Notes: generated from the letters alone by a model not told the origin. A stretch of DNA of 64,000 nt from Actinosynnema sp. ALI-1.44 (GCF_001984155.1 NZ_MTQO01000052.1:1-64000); one strand, 5' to 3'. Counted from the stretch's first letter, positions 25,233 through 33,872 are shown. Made by a program: numbers and translations.

Positions 25233-26711
25233 ATGGGTCAGGAAGTCGAGCGGCGGACCTTCAGCCGCGAGGACAGAACCCGCTACCGGCACAAGGTGCG
25301 GCGCTGTCTTGACGCGTTCGCCCGGATGCTGCAGGAGGCCCGGTTCGACTTCGAGCGGCCGATGACCGGGCTGGAGATCGAGCTGAACCTGGTCAACAAC
25401 CAGACCGAACCGGCGATGCGCAACGAGGAGGTGCTGTCCGCGATCGCCGACCCGGACTTCGTCACCGAACTCGGCCAGTTCAACATCGAGATCAACGTCC
25501 AGCCGCGCGAACTGTCCGGCGGCGGCGTCACCGCGTTCGAGAAGCAGGTCCGCGACAGTCTCAACGCGGCGGAGCACAAGGCCCGCACGAAAGGCGCGCA
25601 CATGGTGACGGTCGGCATCCTGCCGACGTTGCGCGCCACGGACCTCACGCGGGACAGCCTGTCGGCAAACCCGCGCTACGCCCTGCTCAACGACCAGATC
25701 TTCACCGCGCGCGGCGAGGACATGCACATCTCGATCGAAGGCACCGAACGCCTCGAGGTCACGTGCGACTCGATCGCGCCGGAGGCCGCGTGCACGAGCA
25801 CGCAACTGCACCTGCAGGTCAGCCCGGCGCAGTTCTCGGCGTACTGGAACGCCGCGCAGGCCATCGCGGGCGTGCAGCTCGCGCTGGCCGCGAACTCGCC
25901 CTACCTGTTCGGGCAACACCTCTGGCAGGAAACCAGGGTGCCGTTGTTCGAGCAGGCGACCGACACCCGGTCCGACGAACTGAAGGCGCAGGGCGTGCGG
26001 CCGAGGGTGTGGTTCGGCGAGCGGTGGATCACCTCGGTGTTCGACCTGTTCGAGGAGAACGTCCGGCTGTACCCGGCCCTGCTGCCCATTGTGGACGACG
26101 AGGACCCGTTCGAGGAGCTGGAATCCGGAAACATCCCGTCACTGGGTGAACTGCGGTTGCACAACGGGACGATCTACCGCTGGAACCGCCCGGTGTACGA
26201 CGTCGTCGACGGAACTCCGCACCTGCGGGTGGAGAACCGGGTCCTGCCAGCCGGGCCGACCGTCGTGGACACGCTGGCCAACGCGGCGTTCTACTTCGGT
26301 GTGGTCCGGATGCTCGCCGAGGCCGACCGGCCGATCTGGTCACAGATGTCCTTCAGCGCGGCCGAGGAGAACTTCCACCTCGGCGCCCGCCAGGGCATCG
26401 AAGCCCAGCTGTACTGGCCGGGCGTCGGCTTCGTGCCCGCCGCGGAACTCGTGCTGCGCCGGTTGCTGCCGTTGGCGTACGAGGGTCTGGATCGCTGGGG
26501 TGTGCATCCCGATGAGCGGGACCGGCTGCTCGGCATCATCCAGGACCGCTGCCTGACCGGCCGCAACGGCGCCACCTGGCAGGTCAGCGAGGTCACGCGG
26601 ATCGAGGAGCGGGACAACACCGACCGCTACACGGCACTGCGCACGATGTTGAACCTCTACATCACCAACATGCACTCCAACACGCCCGTGCACTCGTGGC
26701 CGATCGACTGA
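25233..26711 (+). CDS. GCS2-family (glutamate-cysteine ligase-like) carboxylate-amine ligase
   Basis: A 492-residue ligase of the GCS2/YbdK group. It shows the acidic ATP/Mg motif MTGLEIELNLVNN (E48, E50), GQFNIEINVQPRELSGGGV, SCTSTQLHLQV-like ACTSTQLHLQVSPA and LRVENRVLPAGPT, all typical of glutamine-synthetase-fold gamma-glutamyl ligases. True glutathione or mycothiol ligases in actinobacteria differ (EgtA, MshC), so the substrate is probably something else. As the last gene of the operon with two esterases and an ATP-grasp ligase, it may form one of two amide bonds in an unknown metabolite or peptide modification. Confidence 0.85.
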   Translation: MGQEVERRTFSREDRTRYRHKVRRCLDAFARMLQEARFDFERPMTGLEIELNLVNNQTEPAMRNEEVLSAIADPDFVTELGQFNIEINVQPRELSGGGVTAFEKQVRDSLNAAEHKARTKGAHMVTVGILPTLRATDLTRDSLSANPRYALLNDQIFTARGEDMHISIEGTERLEVTCDSIAPEAACTSTQLHLQVSPAQFSAYWNAAQAIAGVQLALAANSPYLFGQHLWQETRVPLFEQATDTRSDELKAQGVRPRVWFGERWITSVFDLFEENVRLYPALLPIVDDEDPFEELESGNIPSLGELRLHNGTIYRWNRPVYDVVDGTPHLRVENRVLPAGPTVVDTLANAAFYFGVVRMLAEADRPIWSQMSFSAAEENFHLGARQGIEAQLYWPGVGFVPAAELVLRRLLPLAYEGLDRWGVHPDERDRLLGIIQDRCLTGRNGATWQVSEVTRIEERDNTDRYTALRTMLNLYITNMHSNTPVHSWPID

Positions 26712-26717
26712 AGGAAG

Positions 26718-27494
26718 TCATCCCCGCCGGAACAGCACACGCCCAAGGGCCTTGATGACAACCGAAAAGAGTAGTCCCGCCACGAACGGAAGCACGAAGT
26801 GTTTCCTGTCGACGGCAGGCGATGCGGGCCCCCGAACCCCTGGGGCATGAGCCACACGCGGCGGGGCCACGATTGGCCGATGTTCAGCAGCGCGATAAGC
26901 CTGGTCAATGATTTCATAGAATCGGCGATCGCGGCGGGTGGGCGCCGTTTTCATTCGCCGCGGTCCCACCTTCTGCCAATAAGTCCGTCCTGGCATCGCC
27001 GAAAAAATCTCGCCACACGCGACCGACAGGGTCGCATCATCGACCTCGCCGAGATCGTAGACCGAACGCCAGTAGGAGACAATCAAATTGACGTATGTGA
27101 ATTGACGTTCAGCCGCAAAGCTGTCGGTGGCGTACTCTCCCCAGCACTCCATGTAGACCGGATCATCCATGGCCGTTCGCAGGAGATCGACATGCAGCCC
27201 GCGAAGCGCACTCGCCCGGGTCGCTTTCGCCTCGCGACTCTGAATGATCAACGAGACGACGACACCGATGAGCGCGATAGCCGCGACCAGAGCCGATACC
27301 GCGCCATAAGTCTGACCAACATTACTGAGCAGCTGCCAATCCGAATTGGTCCCATATCGTCCGATCAGCCACACAGCAAAAGGAGAGAAGACCACCGCAA
27401 TGACGGCGAATACCGCCAGAAGTACTACCGGCAGTGTACGACGCCTCTTACCCAGCCCGCCTGTCACCCGCATCCGTCGTACCGCTCGAGCCAT
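26718..27494 (-). CDS. Membrane protein, DUF6082-like
   Basis: A 258-residue protein with two N-terminal membrane segments (about 22-45 and 63-85), then a cytoplasmic domain with RASALRGLHVDLLRTAMDDP, VYMECWGEY and VNLIVSYWRSVYDLGEVDD. This pattern is that of the actinobacterial DUF6082 family, whose function is unknown. A third hydrophobic segment near 235-250 is followed by FRRG. Codon use is less GC-biased than in the flanking operon. A TACAAT box six bases before the ATG suggests a leaderless transcript. It converges with the GCS2 gene. Confidence 0.72.
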   Translation of the reverse strand: MARAVRRMRVTGGLGKRRRTLPVVLLAVFAVIAVVFSPFAVWLIGRYGTNSDWQLLSNVGQTYGAVSALVAAIALIGVVVSLIIQSREAKATRASALRGLHVDLLRTAMDDPVYMECWGEYATDSFAAERQFTYVNLIVSYWRSVYDLGEVDDATLSVACGEIFSAMPGRTYWQKVGPRRMKTAPTRRDRRFYEIIDQAYRAAEHRPIVAPPRVAHAPGVRGPASPAVDRKHFVLPFVAGLLFSVVIKALGRVLFRRG

Positions 27495-27500
27495 TCGCGG

Positions 27501-27506
27501 ATTGTA
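27501..27506 (-). promoter_or_regulatory. Probable -10 element of a leaderless promoter
   Basis: On the minus strand TACAAT is followed by six bases and then the ATG of the DUF6082-like gene. That spacing places the transcription start at or next to the initiator codon, the usual form of leaderless mRNAs in actinobacteria. No convincing -35 was identified. Confidence 0.45.
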
Positions 27507-27542
27507 TCAGCCCGCCCTCTCGACAGATCGACGAAACAGGGA

Positions 27543-28163
27543 CTAGCTCGGCAGCCGACTGACGTCAGGCGGTGGAAGACGCACCAGTTCCCGCTCGTAG
27601 AAATCGGCAATATCCTCACCCATCGAGTACAGTCGCTCGATCTCCCCTCGACTTGCCGACACAACACTCTCGTCCGTTATTCTGCGACTGCCGAACGGGA
27701 CACCCCGCTCATCGTAAAGTATCTCGTACATCACTCTCGAACCAAGGACAAGGACCTCAGGTATCTGATTTTCGCCTTCATAGTCACGCACAGCGGAAGC
27801 GGTCACCACCCTGATCTTCTCACCGCACTCCGCACGAACCTTCAGCGCATTCATTTCCCATTGCACATAAGGCGTGATCGGAAATTCCACGACCCGCACG
27901 CGCTGGAAAACGACACCGCGAGCAGCCTGGTCGGAAAAGTAGCCGAGAAGGTCAGTTCGGTCGGCTTCGTTGAACCGGACGGCGGAGTCCCAGTCACCTG
28001 CCGTGAACGCCAGCCAACTCGGATCGTCCCCCTCGTCGAAATACTGCCTGCGTTCAATCTTGTTCACGACATCGGCCAACCCCTTCCGCTCCCTCGGCGC
28101 TTCAGCCAGATAGTCGTCCAGCGGAAGAAATACACCCGGCTCCCGCCGGACACTCTCAAGCAT
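27543..28163 (-). CDS. DUF6879 family protein
   Basis: A 206-residue protein. Internal segments such as PSWLAFTAGDWDSAVRFNEA, VRVVEFPITPYVQWEMNALK and RVMYEILYDERGVPFGSRRI are typical of the actinobacterial DUF6879 family, of unknown function but often located beside small regulators. I chose the ATG at 28163, which overlaps the stop of the upstream small gene by 8 nt; an upstream ATG would read through that gene. The DNA is visibly less GC-rich than the flanks, so the pair may have been acquired. Confidence 0.75.
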   Translation of the reverse strand: MLESVRREPGVFLPLDDYLAEAPRERKGLADVVNKIERRQYFDEGDDPSWLAFTAGDWDSAVRFNEADRTDLLGYFSDQAARGVVFQRVRVVEFPITPYVQWEMNALKVRAECGEKIRVVTASAVRDYEGENQIPEVLVLGSRVMYEILYDERGVPFGSRRITDESVVSASRGEIERLYSMGEDIADFYERELVRLPPPDVSRLPS

Positions 28164-28470
28164 CCGGAATGTCCCCTTTGGCGGCGACCATTGTTTCCCT
28201 CGGAACGACAACCACACGTTCATCCTCGGCCAGCTTGACACCATCAGGAAGACGCCCGCGGTACACGTCGGTCAGGTCGCGACCGATCACGGCGACGTCC
28301 CCGTTGGTCAACTCCCAGACGTCCGGACAGACTTCCGTGGTCTTACTCAGCTCATCGTCGTCGCCGCCCGCGGTGATATATGTCAACTCTTTGGCCGATT
28401 TTCCCCATCGCCGCTCGAATGCCGCCGCCGGATCCGCTTCCCATCCACGTTCACTGCTCTTGCTGCCCAT
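28156..28470 (-). CDS. Small hypothetical protein co-transcribed with DUF6879
   Basis: A 104-residue protein that I do not recognise. It starts at ATG 28470 with GGGAGG seven bases upstream. It is acidic, has no membrane segment, and contains AFERRWGKSAKELTYITAGG and DVWELTNGDVAVIGRDLT, suggesting a small beta-rich domain. Its coding end overlaps the DUF6879 start, so the two products probably act together. Confidence 0.7.
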   Translation of the reverse strand: MGSKSSERGWEADPAAAFERRWGKSAKELTYITAGGDDDELSKTTEVCPDVWELTNGDVAVIGRDLTDVYRGRLPDGVKLAEDERVVVVPRETMVAAKGDIPDA

Positions 28471-28723
28471 AATCAACCTCCCACCGGAATGCGAAACAAA
28501 CAAACAGTATCGAGCGACCTGTGAAACCACACCAAGAAGCTGCCCTCGTCACCCGTACAGGTCAATAGTCGATCTCACAGAGGCCATGCAGATGAGGCAT
28601 ACCGCGAACCGTCGAAGCCAGCAGTGGGATGTTCACCCTCCACACGGACGGCACCAACAACCTGCGAACGCAACCGGTCTGCGAGCACTTGACGACGGGT
28701 GACCATGCGTACAGTGTGTCGCC

Positions 28724-29131
28724 ATGTCCGACGGAACTGGTACAAAAGGCGCGTTGCTGGTCGTCAACATCGTGCTGTGGCTGTTGCAGATCGCGCTGGC
28801 CGCCTACTTCCTCTACAGCGCCTACATGCTGTTCTTCGAGACCGGCATGGTGAAGAAGTTCGACAACATCGGTTTCGGCCAGTGGCTGCGGTACGTCACC
28901 GGTGTGCTGGAGGCGGCGGGCGCGATCGGCCTGCTGATCCCTGGTCTGTCGGGACTGGCCGGGCTCGGGCTGGCGCTGGTCATGGTGGGCGCCTCCGGTA
29001 CCGAGTTGTTCATCCTCGACAACGGAGACGCCACTCTGCCCCTGATCCTGCTGCTCGCCTCGGTGATCGTCGCCATCTTCCGTCGCGGCGACATCACCGC
29101 CTTCTTCAGCCGACTGAGGCCCGGTCGCTGA
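28724..29131 (+). CDS. DoxX-family membrane protein
   Basis: A 135-residue protein with four membrane helices and the DoxX pattern (LYSAYMLFFETG, VTGVLEAAGAIGLLIPG, LILLLASVIVAIFRRGD). The family is associated with redox and respiratory membrane functions, but this member's role is unknown. The gene stands alone and overlaps the convergent phosphatase gene by 26 bp. Confidence 0.88.
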   Translation: MSDGTGTKGALLVVNIVLWLLQIALAAYFLYSAYMLFFETGMVKKFDNIGFGQWLRYVTGVLEAAGAIGLLIPGLSGLAGLGLALVMVGASGTELFILDNGDATLPLILLLASVIVAIFRRGDITAFFSRLRPGR

Positions 29132-29561
29132 ACCGCAGGACCCACTTGCGCTGCCACGGGGTTTCCACAGCCCGGTGGTTGTAGTGCTCACGCACCCACG
29201 GGATGGCGTCGGCGGGAGCGACCCCCGCGAGGATCGCCAGGCAGGACATCACTGTGCCGGTCCTGCCGACGCCACCCCCACACGCGACTTCGACGTGCTT
29301 GCCCGAACTCGCCGTGTCGTACAGCTCGCGGATCGCGCGGACGGCGTCCGCAGTGTCCTTCGGCAGCAGGAAGTCCGGCCATTCGAGCCAGTCGTGCGGC
29401 CAGTCGATTCCGTCGCCGTGTTTGCGCCGCAACTTGGCTGTCCCCAGGTACAGCCCGTACTCCGGCTTGCCGCCGGGCGGCTCGGGGTTGCGCAGGCCCC
29501 GGCCGCGGATCCAGGTCCCGTTCGGCAACTGGATCGCGCCTTCAAGGTGGGAACCGGTCAT
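29106..29561 (-). CDS. Dual-specificity-type protein phosphatase
   Basis: A 151-residue protein with the Cys-based P-loop VACGGGVGRTGTVMS (CX5R) and an acidic loop upstream (WPDFLLPKDTADA). A long helix, ELYDTASSGKHVEV, leads into the active site. It lacks the usual His before Cys (Ala instead), which may lower activity. The family removes phosphate from Tyr, Ser/Thr, or nucleic-acid or lipid substrates. It lies 8 nt downstream of the sialidase gene and may be co-transcribed with it, although no functional link is evident. Confidence 0.82.
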   Translation of the reverse strand: MTGSHLEGAIQLPNGTWIRGRGLRNPEPPGGKPEYGLYLGTAKLRRKHGDGIDWPHDWLEWPDFLLPKDTADAVRAIRELYDTASSGKHVEVACGGGVGRTGTVMSCLAILAGVAPADAIPWVREHYNHRAVETPWQRKWVLRFSDRASVG

Positions 29562-29569
29562 ACGCCTTT

Positions 29570-30787
29570 CTACTCCACGCAGTTCGGTTCCCGCACCCCA
29601 CCCTGGATCCACGGCAGGTTCACCTTGCGGAACGCGATGGACCGGTGGGACGTGGAACTGCTGCCGGTGTTCTCGTTGACCTCGATCAGTGCGCCCACGT
29701 GGTAGTCGGCGGTCTTGACGATGCTGGAGTAGCCGCCTTCCTTGTACGTCGAGCTCTCGCCGGGCAGCGGCGCGTCCGAGAACGGACGGCTGTAGCTCCA
29801 GGTCCTGCCCTCGTCCTCGCTCATCCGGATCCGCATCTTGGTCCGTGTCGTCGTGCTCGCGGAGTTCACGAACGCCAGACGGGCGGGCGTGTCGGCGTTG
29901 TAGCGCATGGTCGATGCCTCGTTGAGCGGGTCGAGCAGGCAGTCCGCGCCGGAGAACGGCGTGAAGCCGGACTCGATCGTGCCCCTGGCCACCCAGCGGC
30001 GTTTGACGTTCGCCCAGTTGGCCGACGTCGGCCGGTCGTTGCGGTACAGCCTGCCGTCGGCCAGTTCGAGCACAGTGGACTCGCCGGTCTGTTCCATCGC
30101 CGCGCCGGTTGTCGTCTCGAGGACCTGCACCTTCCAGGTCGTGCCGTGGTCGTCGCTGTAGATGTTGCGGTGCTGTGCCGGGATCACGAGCCTGCCGGGA
30201 TTGCGCACCGTGGTCTGGATGCCGACTCCGGGCCCGACGGCGTCCCAGTTCCAGCTCTTGCCGGTGGCGAGGTTCCTGGGTTTGAGGCTGGCGGACAGAT
30301 TGACCGGCGCCTGCCAGGTGACGCCGTCGTCGGCGCTGGACGAGAGCCACACCTGCCGGTCGTCCCACGAGTCGACCGGGTGGTGACCGTCCGGCTGGTG
30401 GTTCATGAACAGCCAGATCCGGCCGGTCGACCGGTCGACGACCGGGGTGGGGTTGCCCCACACCCCCTGGCCGGAGCCGACGACCTCGGCCAGCTTGGAC
30501 CAGGTGGCGCCGTTGTCGGTAGACCGTTTGTACAACAGGTTGATGTTGCCGTAGTCGCCGTTGCCCGCGGCCCTGCCCTCGGCGAACGCGATCAGGGTGT
30601 TGGCGTTCGTGCGGATCAGGGCAGGGATCCGGAAGGAGTGGTACCGGATGCCGTTGAGCGTGTCGTCGCCCCCGCCGTCGAAGATGATCCGCTCGGAGTG
30701 GGACTCGGCGGCGGCCGCCGCGGTGGCCGGGAGCGCGGTGGTCATGACGGTGGTGGCTGCCAGGAGCAGTCTTGCCCAATGCTTCAC
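29570..30787 (-). CDS. Secreted sialidase (GH33-like exo-alpha-sialidase)
   Basis: A 405-residue enzyme with a signal peptide (1-27) and a six-bladed beta-propeller. The FRIP arginine motif is in YHSFRIPALIRT. Four Asp-box (SxDxGxTW) repeats are visible as STDNGATW, SADDGVTW, SDDHGTTW and SEDEGRTW. These are the hallmarks of bacterial sialidases that cleave terminal sialic acids from glycans. The nucleophile Tyr and acid pair were not assigned. No sialic acid catabolic genes are nearby, so the role could be scavenging or surface processing. Confidence 0.9.
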   Translation of the reverse strand: MKHWARLLLAATTVMTTALPATAAAAAESHSERIIFDGGGDDTLNGIRYHSFRIPALIRTNANTLIAFAEGRAAGNGDYGNINLLYKRSTDNGATWSKLAEVVGSGQGVWGNPTPVVDRSTGRIWLFMNHQPDGHHPVDSWDDRQVWLSSSADDGVTWQAPVNLSASLKPRNLATGKSWNWDAVGPGVGIQTTVRNPGRLVIPAQHRNIYSDDHGTTWKVQVLETTTGAAMEQTGESTVLELADGRLYRNDRPTSANWANVKRRWVARGTIESGFTPFSGADCLLDPLNEASTMRYNADTPARLAFVNSASTTTRTKMRIRMSEDEGRTWSYSRPFSDAPLPGESSTYKEGGYSSIVKTADYHVGALIEVNENTGSSSTSHRSIAFRKVNLPWIQGGVREPNCVE

Positions 30788-30862
30788 GGGACCCGATCCT
30801 CACCGACCGGGGTACAAGCGAGCTACAAAGCACTTCGTCACGGTCGTCGTTATTGTCTCGGC

Positions 30863-31537
30863 ATGAAGACTCGTTGGGTATTAACCAGTGTTGTCGCGCT
30901 TGCGGCCTCGGTGCTCGCCGCGGCACCGGCCCAGGCAGCGCCGACCGGCCAGCACAAGCCGATTGTCCGCTGCGAGTTCACCCCGACGCCGGAGAACCCG
31001 TCTCCGAAGCCCGTCCTGCGCCCGCTGCCGTTCGCGCTGACCATCGGCACGCAGAAGGTCACCTTCAGGACCAACTACGGCCCGATAGTGATCGAGCTCA
31101 ACCGGGCCGGTGCCGCGCCGTGCGCCGCGCACAACATGGCCAGCCTGGTCGTGCAGCGCTTCTACGACAACAGCCAGTGCTGGCGGCTGACCGACAACGC
31201 CCGGCTCGGCGTGCTGCAGTGCGGCGACCTGATCAAGGCCGAGGTCGGCGGGCCGGGGTACAAGTTCGCCGACGAGGTCACCGGCAAGGAGACCTACCCG
31301 CGCGGCACCGTGGCGATGGGCAACCAGGGCCCCGGCACCAACGGGAGCGAATTCTTCATCGTGCACTCCTTCGCCAAGATCGCCCCCAACTACTCGGTGT
31401 TCGGCCGGGTCGTGCGGGGCATGGACGTGCTCGACAGGATCGTCGCCAACGGCATCGTCGACACGGACCCGAAGGTCCCGGGCGACGGGCTGCCCGCGAA
31501 GCCGGTGAAGATCGTAAAGGCGGCGCTCACCTTCTAG
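30863..31537 (+). CDS. Secreted cyclophilin-type peptidyl-prolyl isomerase
   Basis: A 224-residue protein with a signal peptide (cleavage after APAQAA, about residue 23), a short Pro-rich region and a cyclophilin domain (about 65-222). Core segments are FRTNYGPIVIELN, YKFADEVTGKETYPRGTVAM, GNQGPGTNGSEFFIVHS and YSVFGRVVRGMDVLDRI. It catalyses cis-trans isomerisation of X-Pro bonds outside the membrane. The start ATG at 30863 opens a normal signal peptide MKTRWVLTSVV. It is divergent from the sialidase gene. Confidence 0.92.
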   Translation: MKTRWVLTSVVALAASVLAAAPAQAAPTGQHKPIVRCEFTPTPENPSPKPVLRPLPFALTIGTQKVTFRTNYGPIVIELNRAGAAPCAAHNMASLVVQRFYDNSQCWRLTDNARLGVLQCGDLIKAEVGGPGYKFADEVTGKETYPRGTVAMGNQGPGTNGSEFFIVHSFAKIAPNYSVFGRVVRGMDVLDRIVANGIVDTDPKVPGDGLPAKPVKIVKAALTF

Positions 31538-31623
31538 GCCGGTCGCGGGCACGGCCGCGCGAAGTCTTAGGCTTTGTACGCGGATTATGCGGGACGTGTG
31601 CGCGTGCCCGTCACTATCCAGCC

Positions 31624-31941
31624 GTGCCCGCACCGAAGAAGTATCCAGATGACCTCCGAGTCAGAGCAGTCCGGCAGGTGTTCGACACCCGGCGTGCCCG
31701 TGGGAACTCCTACGGCGTGATCGCCGAGGTCGCCGCCAACCTGGGCATCGGTGACCAGTCACTACGCGGCTGGGTCCGGCAGGCCGAACTGCACGGCGAG
31801 ACGCCCGGTGAGCACGTCTCCGCCGAACGCCGGATCACCGAGCTGACCAAGGAAGTTCAGCAGCTGCGCCGGTCCAACGAGATCCTCAAGGCGGCGTCGG
31901 CTTTTTTCGCGCGGGAGCTCGACCCGCGACCGACCAGCTGA
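31624..31941 (+). CDS. IS3-family transposase OrfA
   Basis: A 105-residue DNA-binding OrfA: YPDDLRVRAVRQVFDTRRAR, a HTH with IADV-type IAEVAANLGIGDQSLRGWV, and the leucine-zipper-like tail EVQQLRRSNEILKAASAFFA. It starts at GTG 31624. A run of six T at 31902-31907 near its end fits programmed -1 frameshifting into OrfB, as in many IS3 elements. OrfA looks intact, but the partner OrfB does not. Confidence 0.85.
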   Translation: MPAPKKYPDDLRVRAVRQVFDTRRARGNSYGVIAEVAANLGIGDQSLRGWVRQAELHGETPGEHVSAERRITELTKEVQQLRRSNEILKAASAFFARELDPRPTS

Positions 31942-32543
31942 TCAAGTTCGTCAGCGAGCACAAGCGCACGTTCGGAGTCGAGCCGATCTGCCGGGTTCTG
32001 GGGATCGCTCCGTCCACCTACTACGCGGCGGCTGTCCGGCCGCCGTCGCTGCGCTCGCGCCGGGACGAGGACATCAAACGGGAGATCCTCCGCGTCTTCG
32101 CCGAGACCTCGTCGGGCTCGCGGCGGATCTGGCGGCGGCTCAACGAGGAAGGCATCCAGGTCGCTCGCTGCACTGTCGAACGGCTGATGCGTGACCTGCG
32201 GATCTCCGGCGGGCCGCGACCAGCCGACAGCGGCCCGGGGGTCCGGCGGTGGTTCGTCGACTTCATCGGCGGCGCGCTGTACGTCGTCGACGAGTCCGCG
32301 CACCGGATCCTGGCCTACGAACGGTCCCCCGTGGTCACGACCGACCTGGTGCTCAACGCGTTGGAGAGCGCGCTGTGGGGCGGCACCTGGCATCCCGGGC
32401 ACACCGTCATCCGCTACGGGGAGCGGCTGGCCGCGTCCGGTGTGGACATCTCGACGGGCACCGTCGGGGTGAGCCCGACGGCCCACTCGATCATCCAGTG
32501 GTACAACCGGCAGCTGACCGCGCCGGTCGTCCAGACGGCTTAG
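31899..32543 (+). pseudogene. IS3-family transposase OrfB, open but catalytically broken
   Basis: Following the T6 run, the -1 frame stays open to a TAG at 32543. It begins DQLIKFVSEHKRTFGVEPIC as in normal OrfB, then DEDIKREILRVFAETSSGSR (HTH_21), then the start of the rve integrase core. That core is shortened: LYVVDESAHRILAYERSPVV corresponds to the usual YVAFVIDVFSRRIVGW, and the second catalytic Asp (SDxGxQY) and the final Glu (AExF) regions are missing or replaced (VSPTAHSIIQWYNRQL). The frame thus lost its DDE triad by deletions that kept it open. Terminal inverted repeats were not identified. Confidence 0.75.
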
Positions 32544-32547
32544 CCGT

Positions 32548-33447
32548 CTAGCCGCGTGTCGGCTGCCTGCGGGGTTTGAGGCGGAGGTTCGGCAGGATCG
32601 GGGCGGGGATCCTGTCGGACCCGTGGCCGGCGACCGCGCCGAAGCGCCCGCGTTCGGCGTTGGCCTCCCAGTCCGCTCGGGCGGCCGCGATCTCGTCGTG
32701 GTCGCGGCCGACGAAGTTCCACCACATCACCAGGTCGTCGGGGAACGGTTCGCCGCCGAGCAGGACCGCGCGCGCCGGACCGGTCATCGTGAGCGAATCC
32801 CGGCCAGTGCCCAGGTACAGCAACGGGCCCGGCTTGACCTCCACTCCCGCGACCCGCACGGCACCGTCGAGCACGAGCAGCCCGTACTCGAAGTCCGGCC
32901 GCAGCGGCACCGTCGCCTCGGTGATCTCCAATTGTGCGCCGACCAGCGGTGTGTACGTGGTGGCCGGGGACTCGACGTCACCGAGCGCGCCCATGAACAC
33001 CAGGGCGTCGATGCCGTCGTCCTGGTAGTGCGGCAGGGACGGGTGGTGTTCGAACGCGGCGGGCATACCCGTCGCCTCCGCGGGCAGTGCCACCCACAGT
33101 TGGAGCGCGTGCAGCGGACCTGTGCCGACCGACACCTCCGAATGCGACACCCCACGTCCGCTGGTCATCAGGTTGAGCTGACCGGGCCGCAGGATCACGT
33201 CGCTGCCCACGCTGTCGCGGTGGCGAATCTCGCCGGACAGCGGCCACGTGACCGTCTGCAGGCCGATGTGTGGATGGGGCAGGACGACCATCTTGGCCAC
33301 GTCCGGGCCGAACTGGTCGAGGAAGCACCAGGCCCCCAGGGTCGGCAGCTCGCGCTGCGGCAGGATCCTGTCCACCTGGACGCCGCGCACCCCGCCGAGG
33401 GGCACCTCGCGGGCCTCGAAGTACTCCGGGCCGGTGAGATCGCTCAT
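32548..33447 (-). CDS. Pirin family protein
   Basis: A 299-residue two-cupin protein. Metal-site residues in the N-terminal cupin are in LPHPHIGLQTVTW (two His) and GRGVSHSEVSVG (His, Glu). The C-terminal cupin contains MWWNFVGRDHDEI, a conserved pirin segment. Bacterial pirins act as redox-sensitive or quercetinase-like proteins; the role here is unknown. The ATG at 33447 overlaps the stop of the upstream GNAT gene (ATGA), so the two are co-translated. Confidence 0.92.
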   Translation of the reverse strand: MSDLTGPEYFEAREVPLGGVRGVQVDRILPQRELPTLGAWCFLDQFGPDVAKMVVLPHPHIGLQTVTWPLSGEIRHRDSVGSDVILRPGQLNLMTSGRGVSHSEVSVGTGPLHALQLWVALPAEATGMPAAFEHHPSLPHYQDDGIDALVFMGALGDVESPATTYTPLVGAQLEITEATVPLRPDFEYGLLVLDGAVRVAGVEVKPGPLLYLGTGRDSLTMTGPARAVLLGGEPFPDDLVMWWNFVGRDHDEIAAARADWEANAERGRFGAVAGHGSDRIPAPILPNLRLKPRRQPTRG

Positions 33448-33740
33448 CCCAACCACTTGACGTAGTCGTCGTACTGGTCGGTCTTGCGCACGAAGGACGC
33501 GATGAACGGGCAGACCGGCACGATCACCTTGCCCCGGCCGACGACGTCGTCCAGCGCGCCACCGGCAAGGACCTTGCCGAGGCCCTTGCCCGCGAAGGCG
33601 CCGTCGATCTCGGTGTGGGTGAAGACGACCTGGTCGCCTTCCTCGGTGTACGCCGCGAATCCGGCCAGCTCACCGCCGTGCAGCACGTCGTAGCGGCTCT
33701 TGTCCGCGTTGCGCACGACCTGGGTCGTTTCGTCAGTCAT
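33444..33740 (-). CDS. GNAT-like acetyltransferase (COG2388, YidJ type)
   Basis: A 98-residue small GNAT-fold protein. It has VVFTHTEIDGAFAGKGLGKV followed by VIVPVCPFIASFVRKTDQYD, the signature of the COG2388 group, whose short members bind acetyl-CoA but lack defined substrates. ATG 33740 follows GAAGGACA. It is co-transcribed with the pirin gene. Confidence 0.88.
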   Translation of the reverse strand: MTDETTQVVRNADKSRYDVLHGGELAGFAAYTEEGDQVVFTHTEIDGAFAGKGLGKVLAGGALDDVVGRGKVIVPVCPFIASFVRKTDQYDDYVKWLG

Positions 33741-33872
33741 CTTGTCCTTCTCGGCTGAGAACGGTTTGTCGTGTCCATAGTGACGCATTCCGGCGATCCC
33801 GCATTCCGCCGGCACCCTCGCGCAGGTTGCGACGACCGGGCCTGACTGAACGCGGGATCGATCCACTACGTT

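Noticed and set aside
23415-25919. An 834-codon minus-strand open frame
   Set aside because: It covers the ATP-grasp and GCS2 genes on the other strand, is Arg/His/Val-rich and shows no family features. High GC content keeps the antisense frame open.
22236-26711. Glutathione or mycothiol biosynthesis locus
   Set aside because: Only GCS2 resembles a gamma-glutamylcysteine ligase; the ATP-grasp protein is not glutathione synthetase-like, MshA-D are absent, and two esterases do not fit those pathways.
26799-28238. A 479-codon plus-strand frame in the lower-GC islet
   Set aside because: It is antisense to the DUF6082-like and DUF6879 genes, which have ribosome-binding sites, overlaps and family features; the plus frame has none.
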